Shown: positions 5,062-13,037 of the stretch, piece after piece
Layout of the letters: the number at the start of each line of letters is the position of its first letter
Numbering within the stretch: position 1 is the stretch's first letter
IMG/VR virus record: IMGVR_UViG_3300017782_000293
Location: 1-20,634 of that record
Source: a virus
Strand: one strand, 5' to 3'
Length of the DNA: 20,634 nucleotides
Notes under the pieces: generated by a model
The model's database searches: none
Seen by the model: only the letters and a program-made list of their open reading frames with translations
What the model was told of the DNA's origin: nothing
Program-made: the position numbers and the translations under genes

Positions 5062-7497
5062 ATGGACATGGGAATGTATGACCAACAACTAGAGTTGGAA
5101 AACCAGTCCATAGAGATAACACTAGATAGGTACAAAAAATCTCTCAAGGAGATGGAGGATAGAGGAAGGTCAGGAGAAACAAAGCCTGTGATACTTTTAA
5201 TCTCTCGATCAACAGAAGAGTTAGCTAAGGCTATAGAATCATGGATGTACCCTACGGAAAAGAATCGTGGGTGGAACGCAGGTAGAAAAGCTACCACTAG
5301 ATCAATGATGAAGTCCTTAGATCTCTCACCTTTTGAGATAGCCTTCTGTACCTTGAAGGTAGTGTTTAACTCTGTGGTAAGTGATAAAGGAGACTTCGCT
5401 AGGCAGACAGCTATCTGTATGAGCCTGGCGGATACTCTCATTCACGAAGCAAACTACAGGAAGTTTAAGAGAGAGCAACCTAAGATGCTGCGATCTATAC
5501 AAACTCATGTAGGACACTTGGATACTTATAAGTTCAAGGAGTTAGAGTTCGTAGAGAAAGCTATGGACGAGAAGGGTATCCTCAAGTGTCATCTAGATGC
5601 TGAAGATAAACTACGTCTAGGTCACAAGTTACTTGAGTTGTGTATAGAAGTTACAGGAATGTTTGAATCTAAACGAATCAAGCTGAGTAGAAACAGATCA
5701 CCGTTTGTAGTAATGATAACTAAAGAGATCCAAAAGTTTATAGAAACTAGTGGTGACATCTTAGCTTTCTTCACTCCTACTTACAGACCTATGATAGTTC
5801 CTCCTATAAACTGGACAGGACTTTACACAGGAGGTTATCTATCTAATCACCCTAACTGGAAGCCAGACTTCATACGGAGGATGACGATACAACAGAGGGA
5901 GATGCTCAAGGAGGAAGACTTAACAAAAGCTATGGAGGCTGTGAATATAGCACAGCAGACCAAGTGGAAGATCAATACAGATGTGTTGGAAGTTATGCAG
6001 GATCTGTGGTTTGAAGAAGGTGGCGGAGATGCTGGTCTTCCTAACGCAGACCCAGTACCTTTACCGCCCAGACCTTGGGCTGATATGAGTAAGCAGGAAT
6101 GGGCAGAATACAAAGAATATAATAAAGAAGAAGTATCTAAGTATTCCAAAGCCTGTGCTGACATCTACACAGAGAACAGAGAGATGACATCTAAACGTCT
6201 AGCGTTACTGATGCAGATGGAAATAGCTAAACAGTATAGTGAGTATGATGTGTTCTACTTTCCATGGAATCTAGACTTTAGAGGTAGGATGTATCCCATA
6301 CCTACTACACTCAACCCACAGTCAAATGATATAGGCAAGGGGTTGTTGCAATTCGCTGATGGTCAACGACTTACAGAGAGAGGGTTGTACTGGTGGAAGG
6401 TAGGTTGTGCTAATGCCTTTGGCTTCGACAAGTCAGACTTTGAATCAAGAGTCAAATGGTTCGATGAGAACGAGGAGTGGATAGCTAATGCAGGTAGAGA
6501 TCCCTACTTTGAGCACGGTTGGAGAGTTGCTGATAACCCATTCCAATTCTTAGCATACTGTATCGAGTACGCTAAAGGTGATGGTATCTCTTACTTACCT
6601 GTAAACATGGATGGTACTTGCAACGGCTTACAGCACTTGTCAGCTATGACGCTAGACCCTGTAGGTGGTAAGGCTGTTAACTTACTAGACTCAGACGAAC
6701 CTCAAGACATCTACACAGAAGTAGCTGAAGAACTTAAAGAGCAACTAAAGGTAGATGACGAAGACGGAGTGAACAGACAATGGTGTCAACTATGGCAAGA
6801 CAAGATTGATAGGAAGCTAGTTAAGTCAGGTACTATGACTACACCTTATGGGGTGAGTGAGTACGGAATGAAGGATCAGATACTTGACCAGGCTAAGGAC
6901 AAACTAGAGGGATATACAGTAGACAAGTTTAAAGCCTCTGTATACCTAGCTGAAAAGCTTGGAGAATCCATCAGGAACGTAGTAGTAGGTGCTAGACGTA
7001 CTATGGACTGGTTTGAAGCTGTCGTTGACGAGAGCCCACAGCAGTTCCTTAGATGGCGTACCCCATTGACAGACTTTCCTGTCATACAAAGCTACCAGAG
7101 GAGTAAGAAGAAGAGAGTTAACTTGTTTGTTGGCAGTCAGAGAGTACAGCTACACCTTCAGAAGGCTGTTAACTTACCTGCTGAGGGTAAACAGAAGTCA
7201 GGGTTTAGTCCTAACTTCGTACATAGTATTGATGCTTGTATGTTGATGGCTACAATCTCAAGACTTAGAAGTAAGTGTGGGGCTACAGAGTTCTCGTTGA
7301 TACACGATTCTTATGGCACTCACGCTAATCATGTAGACCATCTACATAAAATATTAAGGGAAGTATTCGTTGAAATATATAGGAATGGCGATATACTTCA
7401 AGATATTAAGGAGCAGTTAGGAGCCACTACTGAACCGCCGAAAAATGGCGAGTTAGATGTGACTGAGGTATTGACAAGTAAGTACTTCTTCCATTAA
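5062..7497 (+). CDS. T7-like single-subunit RNA polymerase
   Basis: The 811-aa product (T7 gp1 is 883) has all catalytic motifs. DFRGRMYP (405-412) matches T7 Asp421-Arg425. MDGTCNGLQHLSAM (516-529) carries Asp517, equivalent to metal-binding Asp537. RKLVKSGTMTTPYG (584-597) matches the O-helix region, with Lys588 as Lys631 and Tyr596 as Tyr639. HDSYGTHA (748-755) carries Asp749, equivalent to Asp812. The C-terminus ends YFFH, an aromatic end like the FAFA foot of T7. It transcribes the replication and virion genes from phage promoters. AAAGGAG (5049-5055) precedes ATG 5062; Met codons 3 and 5 are alternatives. The gene comes after the amidoligase cassette, so that cassette is expressed no later than the polymerase. 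A candidate promoter for this enzyme overlaps its stop codon. Confidence 0.97.
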   Translation: MDMGMYDQQLELENQSIEITLDRYKKSLKEMEDRGRSGETKPVILLISRSTEELAKAIESWMYPTEKNRGWNAGRKATTRSMMKSLDLSPFEIAFCTLKVVFNSVVSDKGDFARQTAICMSLADTLIHEANYRKFKREQPKMLRSIQTHVGHLDTYKFKELEFVEKAMDEKGILKCHLDAEDKLRLGHKLLELCIEVTGMFESKRIKLSRNRSPFVVMITKEIQKFIETSGDILAFFTPTYRPMIVPPINWTGLYTGGYLSNHPNWKPDFIRRMTIQQREMLKEEDLTKAMEAVNIAQQTKWKINTDVLEVMQDLWFEEGGGDAGLPNADPVPLPPRPWADMSKQEWAEYKEYNKEEVSKYSKACADIYTENREMTSKRLALLMQMEIAKQYSEYDVFYFPWNLDFRGRMYPIPTTLNPQSNDIGKGLLQFADGQRLTERGLYWWKVGCANAFGFDKSDFESRVKWFDENEEWIANAGRDPYFEHGWRVADNPFQFLAYCIEYAKGDGISYLPVNMDGTCNGLQHLSAMTLDPVGGKAVNLLDSDEPQDIYTEVAEELKEQLKVDDEDGVNRQWCQLWQDKIDRKLVKSGTMTTPYGVSEYGMKDQILDQAKDKLEGYTVDKFKASVYLAEKLGESIRNVVVGARRTMDWFEAVVDESPQQFLRWRTPLTDFPVIQSYQRSKKKRVNLFVGSQRVQLHLQKAVNLPAEGKQKSGFSPNFVHSIDACMLMATISRLRSKCGATEFSLIHDSYGTHANHVDHLHKILREVFVEIYRNGDILQDIKEQLGATTEPPKNGELDVTEVLTSKYFFH

Positions 7498-7528
7498 CCT
7501 GCTCCCTATTAGGGTACTTAAAAGTACC
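7495..7528 (+). promoter_or_regulatory. candidate phage RNA polymerase promoter for the replication operon
   Basis: TAACCTGCTCCCTATTAGGG (7495-7514) recurs with one mismatch at 14271-14290, in the only two larger gaps that open the replication and virion operons. Its CTCCCTATTAGGG core resembles CTCACTATAGGG of the T7 consensus, suggesting initiation at the GGG (7512). The transcript would start with the hairpin GGTACTT-AA-AAGTACC (7513-7528), a 5' end stabilised much like T7 late mRNAs. It overlaps the stop codon of the polymerase gene. Confidence 0.6.
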
Positions 7529-7586
7529 TTTGTAATAGTAATTAAATAATAACTAAACTAAAGTAACTTAAAAGGAGTTATGTAAT

Positions 7587-8192
7587 ATGAGTAGTAATAT
7601 AGTAAGAATGGTAACACCAGTAGGCGTAGGTAAATACGTGTTTATCAACGAACCGCAGACTAAGTTTGATCCTAACGGTATCTATAACGTAAGTCTAGTA
7701 ATGTCGGCAGAAGACGCTCAACCTTTAGTAGACAAGCTTGAAGAGCAAGTCGAACAAGCACGGACACAAGCAATGGAAACTTGTAAGCCTCAGAAGCGTG
7801 ATAGTCTGTCACTTAACAAACCGTTCACAAAAGAGTATGATGAATCAGGTGTCGAGACTGGTAACGTAGAGTTAAAGTTTAAGATGTCTGCTAAGTATAC
7901 AACTCGTGATGGTGAGGTTAGAGAACGTAAGCCAGTAATTGTAGACACTAAGAAGAATCCTGTAACTGAAGTTGTTGGATCAGGTTCTAAGTTAAAGGTA
8001 GCTTTCAACGCTCGCCCTTACTATATGCCATCAGCTAACGCTTACGGGGTATCATTATTCCTATCTGCTGTACAGGTAATCGAACTCAATGGTATGGATG
8101 TAGCTGACTTCGCTGAAGAAGAAGGTTTCGTTAGTACAGCTATTGCTGAAGAGAAGATCCAAGCAGTAGAGAACGCACCTGATGACTTCTAA
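7587..8192 (+). CDS. single-stranded DNA-binding protein (gp2.5-like)
   Basis: The 201-aa protein (T7 gp2.5 is 232) begins MSSNIVRMVTPVGVGKYVF and has a beta-rich OB-fold-like middle, with KLKVAFNARPYYMPSANAYG and VSLFLSAVQVIEL typical of this family. The C-terminus is acidic and ends DDF; a terminal Phe on an acidic tail is what T7 gp2.5 uses to contact polymerase and helicase. It should coat single strands at the fork and aid annealing. AAGGAG (7572-7577) lies 9 nt before ATG 7587. It is the first gene after the candidate phage promoter, and its 3' end overlaps the endonuclease gene by 11 nt, matching the T7 order 2.5-3. Confidence 0.88.
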   Translation: MSSNIVRMVTPVGVGKYVFINEPQTKFDPNGIYNVSLVMSAEDAQPLVDKLEEQVEQARTQAMETCKPQKRDSLSLNKPFTKEYDESGVETGNVELKFKMSAKYTTRDGEVRERKPVIVDTKKNPVTEVVGSGSKLKVAFNARPYYMPSANAYGVSLFLSAVQVIELNGMDVADFAEEEGFVSTAIAEEKIQAVENAPDDF

Positions 8193-8610
8193 AAAGAAGC
8201 CAACTAAAGTTAACAGAGGTGACCCAGGTCTTAAACACGGATTCCGTTCGGGCTTGGAGTTCACCTTTGCTAAAGACTTAGAAGAGCAAGGGATACCTTA
8301 CGAGTATGAAAGTACGGTGGTTAAATACACCAAGCCAGAGTCCTCGCATAGGTATACCCCCGACTTCTCCATTGAAAGTAAAAATGGGAAGACTATTATT
8401 ATAGAAACCAAAGGACGCTTCGTATCAGCAGATAGGGTAAAACACTTGTTAATCAAGAGACAACACCCAGAGCTTGACATCCGCTTTGTATTTAGTAGAT
8501 GTAGACAACGGCTCAGTAAAAGGTCTAAGACTACTTACGGAGACTGGTGCGAACGACACGGTTTTATGTACGCAGAAAGTAAAATACCAAAGGAGTGGTT
8601 AAATGAATGA
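8182..8610 (+). CDS. endonuclease I, Holliday-junction resolvase (gp3-like)
   Basis: The 142-aa protein aligns closely with T7 endonuclease I (149 aa). FRSGLE (21-26) gives Glu26 for Glu20, EYE (41-43) gives Glu41 for Glu35, YTPDF (58-62) gives Asp61 for Asp55, and ETKG (75-78) gives Glu75/Lys77 for Glu65/Lys67. KHLLIKRQHPELDIRFVFS (88-106) and YGDWCERHGF are also near-identical to T7. It cuts branched DNA, resolving replication intermediates and helping to break down host DNA. The start overlaps the SSB stop by 11 nt with no strong ribosome-binding site, so translation is probably coupled. Confidence 0.95.
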   Translation: MTSKKKPTKVNRGDPGLKHGFRSGLEFTFAKDLEEQGIPYEYESTVVKYTKPESSHRYTPDFSIESKNGKTIIIETKGRFVSADRVKHLLIKRQHPELDIRFVFSRCRQRLSKRSKTTYGDWCERHGFMYAESKIPKEWLNE

Positions 8611-9067
8611 TGAATACAATCCAGAGGAAGCTTATCATCCTAATCAGGAAGGGTTTGCTTTCGAAACAAAAGATAGCGGAGAACGAATAGAGTTCGAATC
8701 AGGTATGAAACGAGATGTTAATACTGGTAAGGCTAGGTTCGATCTCTTGTTGCCTAAGGGTGTACGCTACGAAGAGCAAATGCTCACAAGAGTAGCAGAG
8801 CTGATGACCAGAGGAGCCTCTAAGTATGGGGATCGTAACTGGGAAAAAGCTGAAGGTGTAGAGGAAATGAATCGTTTCAAAGAATCTGCATTTAGACATT
8901 TCGTACAATGGATGAGTAATGATATGTCAGAGGATCACGCCTCTGCTATTATCTTTAACATCATAGCTTATGAAACAACATTTGTTAAACATTGGAACTC
9001 TGATGAGGATCCTAACGAAGAAACAATACAAGACATGGAAAGGTGGTGGCGAGATGCCAATGGGTAA
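8603..9067 (+). CDS. MazZ/DUF5664-like dATP/dGTP diphosphohydrolase (MazG superfamily)
   Basis: The 154-aa protein has a variable acidic N-terminus, then the conserved core SGMKRDVNTGKARFDLLLP (33-51), GASKYGDRNW (71-80), RFKESAFRHFVQW (91-103) and EDHASAIIFNI (110-120). These are hallmarks of the phage dATP/dGTP diphosphohydrolase family formerly called DUF5664; the Glu, Asp and His residues in the helices bind metal as in all-alpha NTP pyrophosphatases. It probably converts a purine dNTP to dNMP plus pyrophosphate, altering nucleotide pools. The best known member (MazZ of cyanophage S-2L) helps make 2-aminoadenine DNA, but no PurZ is present in this window, so that role is not supported. 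AAAGGAG (8589-8595) precedes ATG 8603, which overlaps the endonuclease stop. Confidence 0.78.
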   Translation: MNDEYNPEEAYHPNQEGFAFETKDSGERIEFESGMKRDVNTGKARFDLLLPKGVRYEEQMLTRVAELMTRGASKYGDRNWEKAEGVEEMNRFKESAFRHFVQWMSNDMSEDHASAIIFNIIAYETTFVKHWNSDEDPNEETIQDMERWWRDANG

Positions 9068-9161
9068 AGGTACATACGGAAATAAAATAGGTCGTCCTTC
9101 TAAAGCTGATAAGATGAAGAAGGTTACTAAGAAAAAGACCATGAAGAAAAAGAAGAAGTAA
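9054..9161 (+). CDS. very basic GRPSK-motif peptide (35 aa)
   Basis: ATG 9054 lies within the end of the preceding gene, and AAGGTGG is about 8 nt upstream. The longer frame from 8970 is only a shadow of that gene. The product begins MPMGKGTYGNKIGRPSK and ends in a run of lysines. The GKGTYG-GRP pattern is one I recall from small proteins of many marine phages. GRP flanked by basic residues resembles an AT-hook, so DNA binding is plausible, but no function is established from sequence. It overlaps upstream by 14 nt and abuts the next gene, indicating one translational block of small basic proteins. Confidence 0.7.
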   Translation: MPMGKGTYGNKIGRPSKADKMKKVTKKKTMKKKKK

Positions 9162-9162
9162 G

Positions 9163-9459
9163 ATGGCTGAGAAAAAGAAAAAAGATTCTCGTTTAGCACG
9201 AGCTGGTGTCTCTGGTTACAACAAACCAAAGCGTACTCCTAACCATCCTAAAAAGTCACACGTAGTTGTTGCTAAAGTAGGAGATAAGGTTAAGACTATA
9301 CGCTTCGGGGAGCAAGGAGCAAAGACAGCAGGGAAACCTAAAGCAGGGGAATCAGCTAAGATGAAGGCAAAGCGTAAGTCCTTCAAAGCTCGACACGGTC
9401 GCAACATCTCTAAAGGAAAGATGAGTGCTGCTTATTGGGCGGATAAAGTTAAATGGTAA
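9163..9459 (+). CDS. DUF6321-like basic phage protein (98 aa)
   Basis: The protein has the conserved string of a widespread phage domain of unknown function: RAGVSGYNKPKRTPNHPKKS (13-32), KTIRFGEQG and, at the end, ARHGRNISKGKMSAAYWADK. It is very rich in Lys and Arg throughout with no membrane segment. Family members are small and their role is unknown to me; such charge suggests nucleic-acid binding. ATG 9163 comes 1 nt after the previous stop, with an AG-rich Lys-codon run serving as a weak ribosome-binding region. Confidence 0.8.
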   Translation: MAEKKKKDSRLARAGVSGYNKPKRTPNHPKKSHVVVAKVGDKVKTIRFGEQGAKTAGKPKAGESAKMKAKRKSFKARHGRNISKGKMSAAYWADKVKW

Positions 9460-9460
9460 T

Positions 9461-9658
9461 ATGCAGACAAAGTTATTCAGTTTCATAGAATCTGTTACTA
9501 ATATATTGGTGGGGTATACTATCAATTTAACAGCACAGGTTCTGATTTTTCCTTTGTTTAATATTTACATCAGCTTAGATAGTAATATTAAAATAGGATT
9601 AATCTTTACTGTTATATCTCTGTGTCGTAGTTATATTATCAGAAGGTTGTTTAACTAA
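9461..9658 (+). CDS. DUF7220-like two-helix membrane protein (65 aa)
   Basis: I start at ATG 9461, just after the preceding stop; the frame runs open from 9425 but that part is inside the previous gene. The protein is MQTKLFSFIESVTNILVGYT... with two hydrophobic segments (about 11-33 and 42-60) and a C-terminus RSYIIRRLFN. The pattern SFIE-x3-N-x3-GY ... IFP ... RSY-x2-RRLF matches a small phage membrane family I recall as DUF7220. Two helices with a basic tail are compatible with a holin-like or membrane-altering role, but family members are uncharacterised as far as I know. It has a weak ribosome-binding site and lies between the basic proteins and the primase gene. Confidence 0.7.
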   Translation: MQTKLFSFIESVTNILVGYTINLTAQVLIFPLFNIYISLDSNIKIGLIFTVISLCRSYIIRRLFN

Positions 9659-9673
9659 AAAAAGGAAATTAAT

Positions 9674-11299
9674 ATGGAGGATATGGATATACAAGGAGCG
9701 TTGCAAACACACCTACCCTGTGAAGATTGTGGGAGTAGTGATGCGTTAGCTAGATACGCTAATGGAACATATTGTTTCTCATGTAAAACCTATCACAAGG
9801 AAGATAATGAAGAAGGAGCAGTAGTAATGAAGGTAAAACAAAGGATAGAGTTCATAGATGGAAAGTACCAAGCACTCGGTAAAAGAGGAATCACAGAAGA
9901 AACCTGTAGGAAGTTTCACTACAAAGTTGGAACTTGGAACGGACACCCATGTCATCTTGCGAGTTATTACAAGAATGGGACAGAAGTTGCACAGCATATA
10001 CGAACACCTGATAAGCAGTTTCCTTGGGCAGGTTCTACTGATTCTCTGGAATTGTTCGGACAGCACCTATGGAAAGCACAAGGTGAAAATCCTAGGCTTA
10101 TTATTACCGAGGGGGAAATCGATGCTATGTCGATTAGCCAAGTATTTAACAACAAATGGGCTGTCGTTAGCGTCCCTAACGGTGCTTCATCGGTTGGTAA
10201 GTACCTCAGGCAGAACCTCGAATTTATTGAATCGTTCGATGATATTGTCTTGGCTTTCGACGATGACGCCCCAGGACAAGAAGCAACTGAGGAAGCGGTT
10301 GGGATTATTAGCGTTGGTAAGCTACGAGTGCTCCAGTATCCAGACGGCTTCAAGGATGCGAACGATATGCTTGCTAGTGGAAAGGGAGGTCAACTTGTTG
10401 CAGGAATCTTCCAGGCTAGACACTATAGACCAGATGGAATCTTGTCAGGAAAAGAACTATGGGGATTCGTATCTCAACCAGTCACAGACGGAATCTCAAT
10501 TCCATACCCCGAACTTAGTCACATGTTACGAGGACTACAAAAGGGAGTATACATGTTTACAGCAGGGTCAGGGGCAGGTAAGTCAACGCTTGTACATGAG
10601 ATAGGCTATCACATTATGCAGGAGCACCAAGAGAAGATAGGTGTTATAGCTTTAGAAGATAGCACACAGAAAACTTCTCTTCGTTATCCAAGCTTGTATC
10701 TTAACAAGCGTTTAGAGTTAGATCCTGTAGAGCCAGAGATTCTTCGTGATGCTTACGAGAAGACAATCAACAATGACTTGTTCTACTTGTACGATCACTT
10801 CGGATCACTTGACAGCGACAACCTAATGAACAAGATTAGGTTTATGATAGTATCCTTAGGATGTAAGTACATAATCTTAGATCACTTATCTATTGTGATT
10901 AGTGGGATGCAGACTGGTGATGAACGTAAGGCTATTGATAGACTGATGACTGACTTACGAAGCTTGGCAGAAGAAACTGGTGCGTGTCTGTTATGTGTTG
11001 TGCATATCAATCGGGCGGGTAACAATGCTAATGAAGGTGGTCAAATATCTCTTCGTGACTTACGAGGCTCTGGTAGTTTAGAACAGTTATCAGATGCAGT
11101 AATCGCATTAGAGAGAGACCAACAGTCAGAGGAAGGTAAAAACATCTCAAGAGTTAGGGTATTAAAGAACAGAACTACTGGTGAAGTTGGTGTAGCAGAT
11201 GTCTTGACATTCAATAAAGATACTGGTAGGTTACTTCCATCGTGGCAGGAAGACTTCGAAGCTTTAGATGGAAAGGACTTTGATGAAGTTAGTATTTGA
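9674..11299 (+). CDS. bifunctional primase-helicase (gp4-like)
   Basis: The 541-aa protein (T7 gp4 is 566) has an N-terminal zinc site (Cys16, Cys19, Cys34, Cys37), a TOPRIM primase domain with LIITEGEIDAMS (142-153, Glu146 as T7 Glu157) and the Asp cluster AFDDDAPGQEA, then a RecA-type DnaB-family helicase with Walker A AGSGAGKST (297-305, Lys303). Further motifs include HLSIV and VVHINR. It primes lagging-strand synthesis and unwinds the fork with the polymerase and SSB. AAAGGAAA at 9661-9667 precedes ATG 9674. An in-frame ATG with a strong ribosome-binding site lies just after the zinc domain (see 9813-9829), so a primase-poor short form like T7 gp4B is likely. The 3' end overlaps the polymerase gene. 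Confidence 0.95.
   Translation: MEDMDIQGALQTHLPCEDCGSSDALARYANGTYCFSCKTYHKEDNEEGAVVMKVKQRIEFIDGKYQALGKRGITEETCRKFHYKVGTWNGHPCHLASYYKNGTEVAQHIRTPDKQFPWAGSTDSLELFGQHLWKAQGENPRLIITEGEIDAMSISQVFNNKWAVVSVPNGASSVGKYLRQNLEFIESFDDIVLAFDDDAPGQEATEEAVGIISVGKLRVLQYPDGFKDANDMLASGKGGQLVAGIFQARHYRPDGILSGKELWGFVSQPVTDGISIPYPELSHMLRGLQKGVYMFTAGSGAGKSTLVHEIGYHIMQEHQEKIGVIALEDSTQKTSLRYPSLYLNKRLELDPVEPEILRDAYEKTINNDLFYLYDHFGSLDSDNLMNKIRFMIVSLGCKYIILDHLSIVISGMQTGDERKAIDRLMTDLRSLAEETGACLLCVVHINRAGNNANEGGQISLRDLRGSGSLEQLSDAVIALERDQQSEEGKNISRVRVLKNRTTGEVGVADVLTFNKDTGRLLPSWQEDFEALDGKDFDEVSI
9813..9829 (+). promoter_or_regulatory. internal ribosome-binding site and start for a gp4B-like helicase
   Basis: AAGGAG at 9813-9818 stands 8 nt before ATG 9827, which is codon 52 of the primase-helicase frame. 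This site is stronger than that of the full-length start. The short product (490 aa, ending at 11299) would lack the zinc-binding domain but keep TOPRIM and helicase. T7 gp4B begins in the same way at Met64. The sequence shows a good start signal; use of it is inferred. Confidence 0.6.
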
Positions 11300-13037
11300 T
11301 ATAGAAGCTGACGCATTACAATTAGACGCTACAAAGATTCATTGCTTTGTAGCCTCTGATTTACTTTCAGGTCAAAGCTATGCATTACATACACAGGAGG
11401 AATACGATGAGTTTTATGCAAATACTTTTAACTCTGTTGATTTGTGGATTGGGCACAACATCATTGATTATGATATGCCTGTACTCGAAAAGATACTAGG
11501 TTGGAACTTTAGTGGTAAGAAAGTATTCGATACCTTAACAGCTTCAAAGTTAGCTTTCGGGGATATTAAAGACTCAGATGTATTTCGTGCTAAAGCTAAA
11601 GTACTACCACCTAACTTAATGGGTTCGTACAGTCTCAAAGCTTTTGGTTACAGACTAGGCGAACACAAGGCTGAGTATGCAGGAGGTTGGGAAGAATACT
11701 CTGACGAGATGTTAGATTATTGTAAACAAGATGTACAAGTAACAGCTAACCTATACAGAAAGATAGTAGAGCGTGGGGTTTCAAACCAAGCTCTAGACAT
11801 CGAGCAAGATGTAAGACGTATCACATCTAGACAAAGTAGATACGGTTGGCAGTTTGCCTGGAAAGCTGCTGAACAATTGTACGCTGAGTTGACAGTTAAT
11901 AGATTAGATATTGAGAATGAAGTAAGTAAATACTTTCCAGACTTTGTAGACTATAAGGAGTTTATCCCCAAGGTTAATAACCAATCCAGAGGCTATGTCA
12001 AAGGAGTTCCTTTTACTAAGGAGATTGTGACTAAGTTCAACTGTGGATCTAGACAGCATATAGCTAGAGGATTAATAGAGCAGTACGGATGGGAACCTAC
12101 GGAGTTTACTGAGACTGGTATCCCTAAGATTAATGAGGGTATTCTAAAGTCTTTGGAGTACGAAGGTGCTAAGAAGTTAGGAGACTACTTTGTAATACAA
12201 AAGACTCTTGGTATGATTGGCGAAGGTAAGAACGCCTGGCTTAAGATGTACAGAGGCGGTAGGATGCACGGACAAGTAGACACCCTAGGTGCTGTTACTG
12301 GTCGTATGACACACTCTCGTCCTAACATGAGCCAAGTCCCTGCTTGTTACAGTCCTTATGGTACTGAATGTAGACAGTTATTTATCGCATCCCCTAACAA
12401 CAGCTTAGTTGGTTGTGATGCTAGTGGCTTAGAGTTGCGTTGTCTTGCACACTACATGGCTAGATATGATGACGGTGACTACGCTGAGATTATATTAAAT
12501 GGTGATGTGCATACAGCTAATATGAACGCCTTAGGTATTAGCGATAGGAATGTTGCTAAGACTTTTATATATGCTTTCTTATATGGAGCTGGTATAGAAA
12601 AGATAGCTACTATATTAGGTTGCTCATCAGCAGAAGCTAAAGCTACTAAAGAAAGATTCTTAACTGAGATTCCTGCGTTTGGTGAGTTAATCGACCAAGT
12701 AGCTAAGGCTAGTACAAAGGGTTTCTTATATGGACTAGATCGTAGACGTATACCAGTACGCTCTGCTCACAGTGCTTTGAACGCTTTGTTACAATCAGCA
12801 GGTGCTGTAGTAATGAAGAAGGGGTTACAACTACTAGCTCCTAAAGTGTATGAGTATCAAGGGGAGTTTGTTGGGAACATACACGATGAGTGGCAGATCG
12901 ATGTACCTGAGAGTAATGCTGGAAATGTAGGAGAGCTTGCTGTTCAGGCTATTAGAGATGCAGGAGAAGCTTTTGATTTTCTTTGTCCTTTAGATGGCGA
13001 GTACAAAATAGGAAGAAATTGGGCGGAGACACACTAA
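11283..13037 (+). CDS. T7-like family A DNA polymerase with 3'-5' exonuclease
   Basis: I choose ATG 11283 (MKLVFDIEADAL), which aligns with the T7 gp5 start and follows AAAGGA (11272-11277); the ATG at 11268 lies before that site. Exonuclease residues are Asp6/Glu8, Asp64 (HNIIDYD) and Asp150 (YCKQD). Polymerase motif A is CDASGLELRCLAHYMAR (Asp379), motif B AKTFIYAFLYGAG (Lys426, Tyr430), motif C IHDEWQ (Asp535). Length is 584 aa against 704 in T7. Part of the deficit falls in the thumb insertion: between KYFPDF (216-221) and YVKGVPFT (238-245) only about 16 residues remain where T7 has a long basic stretch of the thioredoxin-binding domain. The gene overlaps the end of the helicase gene by 17 nt. 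Confidence 0.96.
   Translation: MKLVFDIEADALQLDATKIHCFVASDLLSGQSYALHTQEEYDEFYANTFNSVDLWIGHNIIDYDMPVLEKILGWNFSGKKVFDTLTASKLAFGDIKDSDVFRAKAKVLPPNLMGSYSLKAFGYRLGEHKAEYAGGWEEYSDEMLDYCKQDVQVTANLYRKIVERGVSNQALDIEQDVRRITSRQSRYGWQFAWKAAEQLYAELTVNRLDIENEVSKYFPDFVDYKEFIPKVNNQSRGYVKGVPFTKEIVTKFNCGSRQHIARGLIEQYGWEPTEFTETGIPKINEGILKSLEYEGAKKLGDYFVIQKTLGMIGEGKNAWLKMYRGGRMHGQVDTLGAVTGRMTHSRPNMSQVPACYSPYGTECRQLFIASPNNSLVGCDASGLELRCLAHYMARYDDGDYAEIILNGDVHTANMNALGISDRNVAKTFIYAFLYGAGIEKIATILGCSSAEAKATKERFLTEIPAFGELIDQVAKASTKGFLYGLDRRRIPVRSAHSALNALLQSAGAVVMKKGLQLLAPKVYEYQGEFVGNIHDEWQIDVPESNAGNVGELAVQAIRDAGEAFDFLCPLDGEYKIGRNWAETH

Noticed and set aside
5037-5441. 134-codon frame on the - strand across the start of the RNA polymerase gene
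   Set aside because: Antisense shadow of a well-supported gene; every convincing gene here is on the + strand.
7172-7200. TTACCTGCTGAGGGTAA inside the RNA polymerase gene as another phage promoter
   Set aside because: It only partly resembles the 20-bp motif, lacks the CCCTAWTAGGG core, and is in conserved coding sequence.
8603-9067. Evidence for a 2-aminoadenine (Z) genome from the MazZ-like gene
   Set aside because: No PurZ gene or other Z-pathway gene is visible in the window, and the polymerase is an ordinary T7-type family A enzyme, so the nuclease-like dNTP enzyme alone does not support it.
9967-10353. 128-codon - strand frame inside the primase-helicase gene
   Set aside because: Antisense shadow, no motifs and no ribosome-binding site.
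9858-10604. 248-codon open frame on the + strand inside the primase-helicase gene
   Set aside because: It is a shifted frame within a gene with clear TOPRIM and Walker motifs; its product has no recognisable motif and an unnatural composition.
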